Source of the DNA: a virus
Length of the DNA: 64,000 nucleotides
Direction: 5' to 3' (one strand)
Virus record (IMG/VR): IMGVR_UViG_3300044712_000810
Coordinates: 248,001-312,000 of that record
Part shown: positions 16,527 to 24,278 of the stretch, piece by piece
Position numbering within the stretch: the stretch's first letter is position 1
Layout of the letters: the number at the start of each line of letters is the position of its first letter
Made by a program: the position numbers and the translations under genes
The notes under the pieces: model-generated
Told to the model about the DNA's origin: nothing
The model's input: the letters and a program-made list of their open reading frames with translations, nothing else
Databases searched by the model: none

Positions 16527-16979
16527 ATGGGATTCTGGGACGATATCAAAGGTGCTGTTTCCAGCGGCTTTAAGTCGCTTTCGGATGAAGTGTCAAAATA
16601 CAAAAACCAGCCCTTCCTGGATGCTGTCCTTGCTGCTGCCGCAATGGTCGCAGCAGCAGATGGTAAGGTCGATTCTTCCGAAAAGAAGAAGCTCATGTCG
16701 TTCGTCACAAACAACGAACTTCTTTCGGTCTTCGAACCCGCCGTGGTCATCGAGACTTTCAAAAAATATCTCGACATCGTCGAACGCGATCCGGACTTCG
16801 GTCCAACTGAATGCATGGCAGTCGTCAAGAAGCTGAAGGGCAAACCCGAAGCTGACATTGCCATCAGCGTATGCTGCGCCATCGGCAAAGCTGATGGCGA
16901 CTTCGATAAGGACGAAAAAGAAATCGTCAAACAAATGTGCGTTGCTCTCGGCATCGATCCGGCGCAGTTCAGTCTGTAA
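16527..16979 (+). CDS. terB: TerB-like protein
   Basis: 150 aa, matching TerB length. The core AMVAAADGKVDSSEKKKLMSF and AIGKADGDFDKDEKEIV gives two acidic DG-x-x-D/E segments on helices, the TerB metal-binding arrangement. Expected to sit under TerC at the membrane. AAGGAG precedes the ATG. Last gene of the island, with a strong terminator after it. Confidence 0.92.
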   Translation: MGFWDDIKGAVSSGFKSLSDEVSKYKNQPFLDAVLAAAAMVAAADGKVDSSEKKKLMSFVTNNELLSVFEPAVVIETFKKYLDIVERDPDFGPTECMAVVKKLKGKPEADIAISVCCAIGKADGDFDKDEKEIVKQMCVALGIDPAQFSL

Positions 16980-16986
16980 CCCCTGT

Positions 16987-17014
16987 AGGGGAGGTTCGCC
17001 TCCCCTGCTTTTAT
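16987..17014 (+). terminator. Rho-independent terminator
   Basis: AGGGGAGG-TTCG-CCTCCCCT, then GCTTTTATTTTT. Ends the ter island. Confidence 0.88.
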
Positions 17015-17029
17015 TTTTATTTTCTCAAG

Positions 17030-17047
17030 TTTCATATAGAAATGGTA
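17030..17047 (+). promoter_or_regulatory. Phage promoter motif
   Basis: TTTCATATAGAAATGGTA. No ORF follows within the next 70 nt; it drives the attenuator-like RNA below. Confidence 0.72.
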
Positions 17048-17117
17048 TAGACAGAGTAGGCACACTCTCTCCCCCTGGTAAAGTGGGGGAGTTTTTCGGC
17101 TGCTCCCCCACTTTTTT
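17048..17117 (+). ncRNA. Short RNA with mutually exclusive hairpins (attenuator-like)
   Basis: Three segments: CTCCCCC at 17069-17075, GTGGGGGAG at 17083-17091 and CTCCCCCAC at 17103-17111 followed by six T. The middle one pairs perfectly with either the first (7 bp) or the third (9 bp). The latter makes a terminator. This is the layout of a transcription attenuator or of a short terminated sRNA. A second promoter motif follows at 17140, so the downstream gene does not depend on read-through. Confidence 0.6.
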
Positions 17118-17139
17118 AATTGGTTTTTATTTTTTCTAG

Positions 17140-17157
17140 TTTTATATAAAAATAATA
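17140..17157 (+). promoter_or_regulatory. Phage promoter motif, AAAAA variant
   Basis: TTTTATATAAAAATAATA, ending in the same ATAATACCCATG context as the copy at 26489. 37 nt before the nuclease gene. Confidence 0.68.
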
Positions 17158-17194
17158 CCCATGGACTCTTTTATTATTATAAATTGGAGAAAAC

Positions 17195-18163
17195 ATGCGA
17201 AAGTACATAAACTATTTAATGCCACATGAAACAATATTAAAAATTCTTGAGAGAATGAATAAAAAGAGAGTCAACTTTTTTATTGACTTACAAAGTATCT
17301 GTAAAGGATTTTATAATAAAGACATCGTAATGTATGAAATATCTGAATATGCAACAAATAATGCAATATCAGACAAATTAATCACCGAACTTAAAGAATA
17401 TCTTAATGGTCTATATTTCAAATATAAACCATATGATCCATTCTTTGTAATTTTTTATGATGATGGTTATAACTCTCAAGCTAAAACCATCAATACTGCA
17501 TATAAATCTGGTCGAACAACATTGAATATGTTCCTCGATTCAGATCATGATGCAGAATTGTTTAGGCAAATAAAGAAATATTATTTTGAAAGAATCGCAG
17601 TAGATTTTAAAAAACCTGAAATATGTGAACCTATTTATTTAAGACAGTGGGAATCAGATATGATTCCACATTATTGTATAATGAATAATTTATTTGATTC
17701 GCATGAAGCTGATGTGCTTAATATTATATTAAGTACGGATAAAGACTTATTACAGTCTTGTAAATATCCAAATACAATTCAAGTGTGTACAACATTCAGA
17801 ACAGGCCAAAGTGGGAAAAAAGAAATCCATTTTGGTTTATATGATAAAAATAATGCACCTGAATATGTATATGAGAATTTCAAAAAAGGCATCGTAACAG
17901 CTGAACATATCCCATTGATATTGGCCATTGCCGGTGACGACAGCGACAACATCAAAGGTATAAAGAAAGGTATTGGAAAGGCGCACGCTATAAAAATGAT
18001 CGAACAATTCAATATTCCAACAAAAATACACGAGATACGTCAACAACTCGACAAGATGCCAGAAGTTATACAAGAACACTTTGATAAACTTTGTGAAAAC
18101 CTAAAATTAATAGATTTTGAAGAACAAATAACTAGAGTGCCACAAGCCGCACTCAAAATCTAG
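17195..18163 (+). CDS. 5'-3' exonuclease / flap endonuclease (FEN-like, T4 RNase H-like)
   Basis: 322 aa. The PIN-like catalytic domain starts with FIDLQSI (first acidic metal ligand), and the second acidic cluster is EADVLNIILSTDKDL. The helix-three-turn-helix DNA-binding region is IAGDDSDNIKGIKKGIGKAHA. This order and size fit phage FEN/RNase H nucleases, which remove RNA primers and 5' flaps and would supply substrates for the ligase at 11024. TTGGAG precedes the ATG. Confidence 0.88.
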   Translation: MRKYINYLMPHETILKILERMNKKRVNFFIDLQSICKGFYNKDIVMYEISEYATNNAISDKLITELKEYLNGLYFKYKPYDPFFVIFYDDGYNSQAKTINTAYKSGRTTLNMFLDSDHDAELFRQIKKYYFERIAVDFKKPEICEPIYLRQWESDMIPHYCIMNNLFDSHEADVLNIILSTDKDLLQSCKYPNTIQVCTTFRTGQSGKKEIHFGLYDKNNAPEYVYENFKKGIVTAEHIPLILAIAGDDSDNIKGIKKGIGKAHAIKMIEQFNIPTKIHEIRQQLDKMPEVIQEHFDKLCENLKLIDFEEQITRVPQAALKI

Positions 18164-18176
18164 GAGGATCTGTTCA

Positions 18177-18575
18177 ATGTTACATGGAGAAATTAACGAG
18201 CTTCTGCGCATGGTCATTGATCAACTTGAGAAAGACGGATATAAACGTCGTGACATGTGCAATCTCACTCTCGGTAACCAATGTGGACCAATGTTCAGTG
18301 AATTTATGAAAGGTAAAGATCTCGGCGTAAAGCCACTTTCAAGAATCATTGATGCGTTTGGCTACGATTTACATTTAGTTCCAATTCCGAAGAAGTCTAA
18401 CGTTGAGACAGCATCTCTCGTTGATACAACTACACGCGACTTTATTGAAAACTGCAAAATTGCAATGATCGGCAACTTAGATAATGCCGACGCTGTAAGT
18501 AAAGCAAAGAATAAAGTATCTGCTGTATTTGAAGAAATTGGACAAGATCTCCTTAAAGAAGCCTTAGGCGAATAA
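18177..18575 (+). CDS. HTH-like DNA-binding protein
   Basis: 132 aa. Residues 8-60 have a Cro/CI-like pattern (KRRDMCNLTLGNQCGPMFSEF, then GVKPLSRIIDAFGYDLHL), typical of XRE-type regulators. AGGAGG is well spaced before the ATG. Follows the nuclease in the same operon. Target unknown. Confidence 0.6.
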   Translation: MLHGEINELLRMVIDQLEKDGYKRRDMCNLTLGNQCGPMFSEFMKGKDLGVKPLSRIIDAFGYDLHLVPIPKKSNVETASLVDTTTRDFIENCKIAMIGNLDNADAVSKAKNKVSAVFEEIGQDLLKEALGE

Positions 18576-18576
18576 T

Positions 18577-18852
18577 ATGAGTTATACTAATCTAGCTGAA
18601 ATAAAAAAACATTTAGCATCAGTTATGATACAATTCAAAGATGATAATGGTGAATTTAATGTGGATAAAACAAATGTGTTTGAATTACACACATTGATGA
18701 CAAATACAAAAAAAGATCTTGAAGAATATGCTTTAAAATGTTCTGATGATGAAAAACATGATTTAAATATCGGTTTGAATTTGATCAATAATTTTCTCGA
18801 AACAACAACAAAAATTATAAATAAAGATATTAAAAATATTAAATTTAATTAG
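18577..18852 (+). CDS. Small helical protein, unknown
   Basis: 91 aa, charged, probably all-helical, two bases after the HTH gene. No family recognised. Confidence 0.6.
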   Translation: MSYTNLAEIKKHLASVMIQFKDDNGEFNVDKTNVFELHTLMTNTKKDLEEYALKCSDDEKHDLNIGLNLINNFLETTTKIINKDIKNIKFN

Positions 18853-18861
18853 GAGGCATAT

Positions 18862-19569
18862 ATGCCCCAGACATGGAATAATGTTATTGAATACATCAAG
18901 ATTAATCTTGGTGGTCCATTAAATATGTTGGAAATCAATGATGAAGATTTAGTTAAATTACTTAAAAATCAAGTGTTACCATTCTTTTCACAATACTCAC
19001 CAGCACAAAAATATACTTATATTACGGACGCCGATATGGAAGTAATTGAAAAAGCAGGCGCACCAATGTATATATATAAAATACCGTTGGCAGTAGATGA
19101 AAAGATTATTGACATCATTGATGTTTATAATAGTAAACAAACAGCATTAGTTGATGCATTTGGTGGAGCAATTGTTACAGCTAGAACTGCAGAAGATTTA
19201 GTAATGAGTAACAGTTATATTGATGCCATTCGATCTTTATCAGTTCGAAATACATGGGAATTCTTTCCACCAAATAGAATAGGTCTAGATGTAGATATTA
19301 CCGGATGTACAATTGTATATAATACGGTACACGAAACACTCGATACTATTCAACCAGATATGTATGAACTAATGTTTAAAAAATTGTGTCTTGCCAACGT
19401 TAAAGTTTGGATTGCAAATATGCGTTCGAAATTTAACAACTTGGCGACACCATTTGGTCAAATGGATTTGAATTGGGATAGACTATTACAGGAAGGTCAA
19501 ACGGAGAAACAGGAAGTTATGGTTGACCTTAATTCAATTCCACCAGATCATTTCTTTGAGATTAGTTAA
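18862..19569 (+). CDS. Putative neck/head-completion structural protein
   Basis: 235 aa. The N-terminus (VIEYIKINLGGPLNMLEINDEDLVKLL) resembles the opening of phage structural proteins in which a helix and a Leu-Gly-x-Pro turn precede an acidic segment and an aromatic FFSQYSP stretch. Only that resemblance supports a virion role. AGGAGG precedes the ATG. Confidence 0.5.
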   Translation: MPQTWNNVIEYIKINLGGPLNMLEINDEDLVKLLKNQVLPFFSQYSPAQKYTYITDADMEVIEKAGAPMYIYKIPLAVDEKIIDIIDVYNSKQTALVDAFGGAIVTARTAEDLVMSNSYIDAIRSLSVRNTWEFFPPNRIGLDVDITGCTIVYNTVHETLDTIQPDMYELMFKKLCLANVKVWIANMRSKFNNLATPFGQMDLNWDRLLQEGQTEKQEVMVDLNSIPPDHFFEIS

Positions 19570-19639
19570 GGCAATTGCGGTTAATAACCGGAGAAAGAAC
19601 CGCTGAGATCCGTGAAACTATTAAATAGGAGATTTATTT

Positions 19640-20380
19640 ATGGCATCACTTACACCGCTAATGACACGAAGCATCACTGGTTACAACAAAGTTCAACTTA
19701 GTTTAGTTGAAGACAATGAAGCAGAACAATTCAAAAATAGTTTTATCGTATTCATTAAAGGAATTGAAGCACAGAAGAACCAACAAGGTGGCAATGGACT
19801 TCAATTCGATTACAAAGGTTCCATCAATATGAAGATGGATGCCGAAGATTTGTTCGCTTTAGGCTTTGCTTGTCAAAAAGCGGCTGAAGGTCAAGGACCA
19901 AACTACGAAAAAGCATTTGGATCTTACAGTAAGTTTGCTGATTCGTCAAGAAGTTCATACTCAAATGGCGATAGCGCTGCTGGAACAAAGACTCTTCGTG
20001 TCGGTCAAATGTTAAACAAAGATCAAAAAACTGTTCTTAGTATTAGTTTTAATGCCGGTGGAAAAGGTGGCAAGAACATTGCTATTTCGCTTTCACCATA
20101 TATGATGTTTGCATTCTCTAAAATTTGTTACGACTTTGCACAACGCATTCTAGATCTTGAATCTAGACGCGGTGGCGTTGCTGTAGCAAAACCTGGAGCA
20201 CCTGCGGCTAAACCACAACAATATCAAAAACCTGCATATCAGAAACCACAACAGGCTCCACAAAATACTTTTGACAGTGAACCATCTTTTGGTGGCATTG
20301 AAGATAGTTTTGCATCTGGACTTGAAAGTGCAATGGGTGGAGACGATATGCCTCCTCCGATGGATGCACCACCGTTCTAA
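19640..20380 (+). CDS. Single-stranded DNA-binding protein-like
   Basis: 246 aa in three parts: a folded domain (1-175) with repeated strand segments and a final helix (AISLSPYMMFAFSKICYDFAQ), a Pro/Gln/Ala/Lys linker (176-215), and an acidic tail ending DDMPPPMDAPPF. The acidic tip ending in Pro-Phe is how bacterial and many phage SSBs recruit partners (cf. DDDIPF). The core does not show a plain OB-fold, so a PC4-like or phage-specific SSB is as likely. AGGAG precedes the ATG, and a strong terminator follows. Confidence 0.6.
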   Translation: MASLTPLMTRSITGYNKVQLSLVEDNEAEQFKNSFIVFIKGIEAQKNQQGGNGLQFDYKGSINMKMDAEDLFALGFACQKAAEGQGPNYEKAFGSYSKFADSSRSSYSNGDSAAGTKTLRVGQMLNKDQKTVLSISFNAGGKGGKNIAISLSPYMMFAFSKICYDFAQRILDLESRRGGVAVAKPGAPAAKPQQYQKPAYQKPQQAPQNTFDSEPSFGGIEDSFASGLESAMGGDDMPPPMDAPPF

Positions 20381-20389
20381 CATAAATGT

Positions 20390-20415
20390 GGGCCTGGGAA
20401 ACCAGGCCCTTTTTT
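20390..20415 (+). terminator. Rho-independent terminator
   Basis: GGGCCTGG-GAAA-CCAGGCCC followed by six T. Confidence 0.9.
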
Positions 20416-20426
20416 AAGGAGAAGAA

Positions 20427-21098
20427 ATGGATATTAAAAAGACTACAATTCGTGCGGCTGTTGGTGTACCTGTCAAAATCACACTCGAATCAAATCCTAC
20501 AACAGGATATTCATGGAGTGAACAACATGACAGAAAGAAAATCGTATTAGAATCTAAAAAGTTTAAGACTAGTTTCCCACTTGGTGAAACAGTCGGTAAT
20601 TTATTTGGATGTGGCGGAATTGATATCTTTGATTTTATGCCAACAAGAGATGATTGTATTACTGAAATTACTTTCACATATCTTTCCCCTTGTGGTGATA
20701 TTGAAAGAAGAGAAGTATATGAAGTCATCATTGGCGAAGGTGAAGAAGTAATTGCGCCACTTGATTTTGATAAAGATGAAAGAGATGACACTCCAGTCAT
20801 TAACGAAACAGATTTAGTCAATGCAACAACAATTGTTAGTACAATGAATACATATCAGAATGATGTGAATATTCCAGGTGTTGGTATTATACCTGCTCAT
20901 ATTATTCGTGAATCTTTCCATCATTGTGATTGTGAAGATCAACCTACTCATACTCACCATTCATATGAATCACATTCTCGTTCTTGGGATGATTCATCAA
21001 GCTCAAGTTCGTCATATTCATCCGATTCCTCAAGTTCTTACTCTAGTTCTGATTCAAGTTCTTGTGGCGGTGATTCTGGTGGATGTGGCGGCGACTAA
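20427..21098 (+). CDS. Chagasin-like (I42) cysteine-protease-inhibitor domain with Ser-rich tail
   Basis: 223 aa. Residues 1-110 carry the three chagasin loops: SNPTTGYSW (the NPTTG-x-x-W signature), GCGGIDIFDF, and a closing ITFTYLSPCGD strand. Chagasin-family proteins wedge these loops into the active site of papain-like proteases. Residues 150-223 are His/Asp-containing and then almost pure Ser with Tyr/Asp, ending CGGDSGGCGGD. That tail is disordered and Cys-capped. AAGGAG precedes the ATG. A protease target, in host or phage, is not identifiable. Confidence 0.75.
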   Translation: MDIKKTTIRAAVGVPVKITLESNPTTGYSWSEQHDRKKIVLESKKFKTSFPLGETVGNLFGCGGIDIFDFMPTRDDCITEITFTYLSPCGDIERREVYEVIIGEGEEVIAPLDFDKDERDDTPVINETDLVNATTIVSTMNTYQNDVNIPGVGIIPAHIIRESFHHCDCEDQPTHTHHSYESHSRSWDDSSSSSSSYSSDSSSSYSSSDSSSCGGDSGGCGGD

Positions 21099-21109
21099 CA
21101 GGAGACATT

Positions 21110-21304
21110 ATGAACGACAACTGGTTATCACCACAAATACAAGCTTACTCAAGACTTTTACGTACTGAAATGCCTTTTATGGTTGATTATGAATCAACAT
21201 TCGATTTATCAACGTTAGGTGATAGAATTGGACTAACAAAAATAAAATCAAGACAAAAAGTTGATAAATTCAAAGATATTACTAATATATTAGATTGGGA
21301 GTAA
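21110..21304 (+). CDS. Small protein ending ILDWE (tandem family, copy 1)
   Basis: 64 aa from the ATG at 21110 (AGGAG before it). Ends KDITNILDWE. The next two genes end NIFDWE and DTLNWE. The final TGG GAG TAA codons contain the ribosome site for the next gene. Function unknown. Confidence 0.65.
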   Translation: MNDNWLSPQIQAYSRLLRTEMPFMVDYESTFDLSTLGDRIGLTKIKSRQKVDKFKDITNILDWE

Positions 21305-21306
21305 TT

Positions 21307-21501
21307 ATGGGAATTTTAGATAGTATAAGATATGAAAATGAGAAACGCATGTATGAAAGACAATTAAGTACTAGAATAGGTAATATCAAAATAGGAAACC
21401 CATGTGGTGAATTAGTTACAAAAGGATATGTAGATTGTTCATTATCACCGTACAAATATAAATCAATGTCGGAATGTTTAAATATATTTGATTGGGAGTA
21501 A
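21307..21501 (+). CDS. Small protein ending IFDWE (tandem family, copy 2)
   Basis: 64 aa, basic N-terminal half, ends MSECLNIFDWE. Starts two bases after copy 1. Bodies of the three proteins differ, and only the tails agree. Confidence 0.65.
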   Translation: MGILDSIRYENEKRMYERQLSTRIGNIKIGNPCGELVTKGYVDCSLSPYKYKSMSECLNIFDWE

Positions 21502-21504
21502 TAT

Positions 21505-21726
21505 ATGTCAATAGATGATTATTTACAAGATAGTATGTGGCAACAACCAAATAATAATTCATTATTAAATCATCCAGGTCTACAAATGATTGGACCTTTA
21601 AAGAATGATACATTACCATATGCAATGTCACATGAACAAATTGAAAAATTAAAGGAACTATTTGCAGTTCCTCAAAAGCAACCCAAAACAATGTCAGACA
21701 TCTTCGACACACTAAACTGGGAATAA
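21505..21726 (+). CDS. Small protein ending TLNWE (tandem family, copy 3)
   Basis: 73 aa, ends TMSDIFDTLNWE. The middle part contains an amphipathic helix (HEQIEKLKELFAV). Immediately precedes the transglycosylase-like gene. Confidence 0.65.
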   Translation: MSIDDYLQDSMWQQPNNNSLLNHPGLQMIGPLKNDTLPYAMSHEQIEKLKELFAVPQKQPKTMSDIFDTLNWE

Positions 21727-21727
21727 A

Positions 21728-23047
21728 ATGGATTGGAAATATGTTCACACCTTGACCAAATTTACATTTTCAGATCATGAAATTACTTTACTCAATCAAC
21801 ATGTTGATAGTTACTTAATTAGTTTAATTACAGGACTACAACAACAATCATTTGGATTTGATACTGTTACAGAAGTAGCAAAACGAATCCGTGGTTTACG
21901 CGCGAGATTTGGTCAAGATAAAGAATGGTTTATTGACTCAGGTGGATATTCCATTATTGTTGGGGATATCCACCCTAGAGATATGACAAAGTGTATTCAA
22001 TGCTATAACTATTATTTAGAAACATTCGCTGAAAAGGATTGTGATAAAATATTTAGTTTAGACATTCCAATACTACTTAAATATCCAGAATATAATACAG
22101 TTCAATATATTAAAGAACAGAATTATAAGTCTGGAGTAATGTCAAAAGAAATTTTAGACAGTAATAAATCATTATATGAAAAATTTATGTTCATTTGGCA
22201 GTTTAAAACTCTAAATCAGTATAAGATTTGGAAAGAATATTATAATGATATTTATGCAGATACGACTGAATTGCATAATTTTGGTATAGGAGGTCAAGTC
22301 GGACTTCGACAAGCTGCCGGAATTGATTTCAGTCCATTTACTGCACTGACGTATAAACTTATACAACTAATTCGAGAAAAAAACCTAAATAAAAAAAGTA
22401 CAATTCATATGCTTGGGATATATTCTTATCCTGATCGTTTTTTAATGGCGTTTTTTCAAAAGTTATTCAATCAAGTTTACTTTAAAGATCTTGCGCCATC
22501 CGTCGAAATAACATTCGATACAGTTCATCATACTATTCAAGGACATTTTCGCGGCCAAACAATGACGCCGTTTATACTTGATGAGAATAATAATGTTCAT
22601 AACAAATTTATTCCAGATTTAGTTGATAAACTTGATAATATCATACATGATCCTGATGTTCTTAATGCGGTTTTAAAACAAGTTGAAAAAATCAAAAATG
22701 GTGAACGACTTACTGATCCCCATTTGATTGCGACGTTAGAAGTTATCAAACATTCACAAATTGATAAGGTTATTGATATGGTTCTTGACCAATATAACTT
22801 TATTGATTTATTTGTGCAATCTGGTAACTTCAATAAATTTAAAAACAAAGCTACTGCAATATTTCAAACATTAGAACAAAAGTATCCAATCGCATTTAAG
22901 AATAGGACGGCTCAAAATCTACTTAATTTCCAATATGTGTATCCTTTACACAATTGGTTTGTAAATTCTGGTGATTTATCTAAATTCGAACCTATGATGG
23001 AAACATTTATCCGTCATATTAACTTCCCGTTTGACTTGAAGGAGTAG
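21728..23047 (+). CDS. tRNA-guanine-transglycosylase-like protein, DpdA-type candidate
   Basis: 439 aa. TGT-fold marks: FIDSGGYSI at residues 68-76 (the Asp70-Ser-Gly-Gly-Tyr base-binding motif), KIFSLDIPILL around Asp112, HNFGIGGQVGL around 183-193 (the Gly-Gly of the TGT barrel) and TIHMLGIYSY. In phages the diverged TGT relative DpdA swaps guanine in DNA for 7-deazaguanine bases. A QueE gene 1.2 kb downstream, which makes a 7-deazaguanine precursor, supports that reading. Which modified base is inserted cannot be told. The last 150 residues are extra and helical. Confidence 0.7.
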   Translation: MDWKYVHTLTKFTFSDHEITLLNQHVDSYLISLITGLQQQSFGFDTVTEVAKRIRGLRARFGQDKEWFIDSGGYSIIVGDIHPRDMTKCIQCYNYYLETFAEKDCDKIFSLDIPILLKYPEYNTVQYIKEQNYKSGVMSKEILDSNKSLYEKFMFIWQFKTLNQYKIWKEYYNDIYADTTELHNFGIGGQVGLRQAAGIDFSPFTALTYKLIQLIREKNLNKKSTIHMLGIYSYPDRFLMAFFQKLFNQVYFKDLAPSVEITFDTVHHTIQGHFRGQTMTPFILDENNNVHNKFIPDLVDKLDNIIHDPDVLNAVLKQVEKIKNGERLTDPHLIATLEVIKHSQIDKVIDMVLDQYNFIDLFVQSGNFNKFKNKATAIFQTLEQKYPIAFKNRTAQNLLNFQYVYPLHNWFVNSGDLSKFEPMMETFIRHINFPFDLKE

Positions 23048-23050
23048 TTA

Positions 23051-23287
23051 ATGTCTGTTGAATATGCATATCGTTGTGATTATTGTGGTGAAAAACTTGA
23101 AAGAATTAGTCATTCACCAAGTTGGGATGAAGGAGTTGAGACTACAATTTCAATGGAAACAAAAGTAGCATATAATTCTTCTCCAGAAAATTCACGACCA
23201 ACTGAAACAACTTTACATTTTCATTTAGAATGTTTAAAGAAATTTAATGAAAAATTTGAAGATTTACTTGCAAATCCAACAAAATAA
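23051..23287 (+). CDS. Zinc-binding small protein
   Basis: 78 aa. CDYCGEKL near the N-terminus and HFHLECLKKF near the C-terminus give a Cys2...His/Cys metal site. Otherwise unknown. Confidence 0.6.
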   Translation: MSVEYAYRCDYCGEKLERISHSPSWDEGVETTISMETKVAYNSSPENSRPTETTLHFHLECLKKFNEKFEDLLANPTK

Positions 23288-23298
23288 TGGAGTAATCA

Positions 23299-23472
23299 AT
23301 GTCTGATAATAAAGTATCACCGGATGAGTTTTTGGATAATTCAAAAGAATATAATCCAAATGCTGCCGATGAATCGCGTGAAAGACTTCGTAAACTATCA
23401 GATAGTACGAATATGAGTGCAAGTGAATACGCACAACATTTACGCAATATTCGTATGATTTATAGAGATTAA
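23299..23472 (+). CDS. Small hydrophilic protein, unknown
   Basis: 57 aa, charged and helical (ADESRERLRKLSDS). TGGAG precedes the ATG. Lies in the small-gene run between DpdA-like and QueE genes. Confidence 0.6.
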   Translation: MSDNKVSPDEFLDNSKEYNPNAADESRERLRKLSDSTNMSASEYAQHLRNIRMIYRD

Positions 23473-23473
23473 A

Positions 23474-23695
23474 ATGATTATAGAGCATGTAACCAATCAT
23501 GAACCTAAAAAAGCATTGTATTTATGTTTAGATAGACATGAATCAGCAGATTTTATTCAACATCTAGCATCAACATATGCAATGCAAACAGGTAAATATA
23601 GCGAAGAAGTATTTAATGACTTTGTTAAAATTATGCAAGGTCAAACTGAATTTGACGTTATCTTAAAATTCAACGACGAGAGACAAGAAAAATGA
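23474..23695 (+). CDS. Small protein, unknown
   Basis: 73 aa, helical, overlapping the next gene by four bases. No family recognised. Confidence 0.6.
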   Translation: MIIEHVTNHEPKKALYLCLDRHESADFIQHLASTYAMQTGKYSEEVFNDFVKIMQGQTEFDVILKFNDERQEK

Positions 23696-23916
23696 TTTCA
23701 CCTAATTTGGCGAGAACTGCTGCACTAGAACAGAAAATTGATTACGATCTTAAATATAGCCCAACCAAAATGATTAGAATATCATTGGATGATAATGACT
23801 TATTTCAAAAATATTTAAAAAAAGAATACGAAAAACTCGGTTGGATTATAACATATTGCAAAACAGAAAATGAAATGTATGCAATATATCGTTTTACGGA
23901 AAAATGCGATGATTAA
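23692..23916 (+). CDS. Small protein, unknown
   Basis: 74 aa, alpha/beta pattern ending in two strands (LGWIITYCKTENEMYAIYRF). Overlaps both neighbours. Confidence 0.6.
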   Translation: MISPNLARTAALEQKIDYDLKYSPTKMIRISLDDNDLFQKYLKKEYEKLGWIITYCKTENEMYAIYRFTEKCDD

Positions 23917-24097
23917 ATATCATATCGATCCTAGAAATATTGATGTGTATGATTATCCTGAATTGAAAGCAACAATCGTTGGTCATTTTCCAAAAATCTC
24001 TCATCAAGAAATGCAAAAAATAATGTTATTAGTTACCCAAACATGTCCTAATTGTTTGGCAAAAAGTAAACATTCCTGTCACTGTTCGGAGGGATAG
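23909..24097 (+). CDS. Small Cys-rich protein, unknown
   Basis: 62 aa from the ATG at 23909, with CPNC and CHC plus an extra His near the C-terminus, a probable metal knuckle. Overlaps the upstream gene by 8 bases. Its 3' end carries the GGAGG used by the next gene. Confidence 0.6.
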   Translation: MIKYHIDPRNIDVYDYPELKATIVGHFPKISHQEMQKIMLLVTQTCPNCLAKSKHSCHCSEG

Positions 24098-24099
24098 TC

Positions 24100-24267
24100 T
24101 TGAGCTCAGAAAAAACTTGCGGAAACTGTCGTTACTGGAAACTTGAGGAAATGATTAAAGATGGTGCTGATAACTTTATCGCGCCATGTGTTAACATCAA
24201 ATCCCCATATAAAAACAAGAAAAGTTCCATTGACAGTTCATGTGGTGAGTTTAAACGCGAATATTAA
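24100..24267 (+). CDS. Small zinc-ribbon-like protein with TTG start
   Basis: 55 aa. The TTG start is chosen because CGGAGGG lies 7 nt upstream and no ATG gives a sensible product. Cysteines (CGNCRYW, then APC and SSCGEF) match the C-x-x-C-x-x-W...C...C pattern of small phage zinc ribbons. Confidence 0.6.
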   Translation: MSSEKTCGNCRYWKLEEMIKDGADNFIAPCVNIKSPYKNKKSSIDSSCGEFKREY

Positions 24268-24278
24268 TGGAGAGTTAA

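Noticed and set aside
21295-21304. Upstream start for the gene at 21307
   Set aside because: It lies inside the preceding coding sequence; the ATG at 21307 has GGGAG at good distance.
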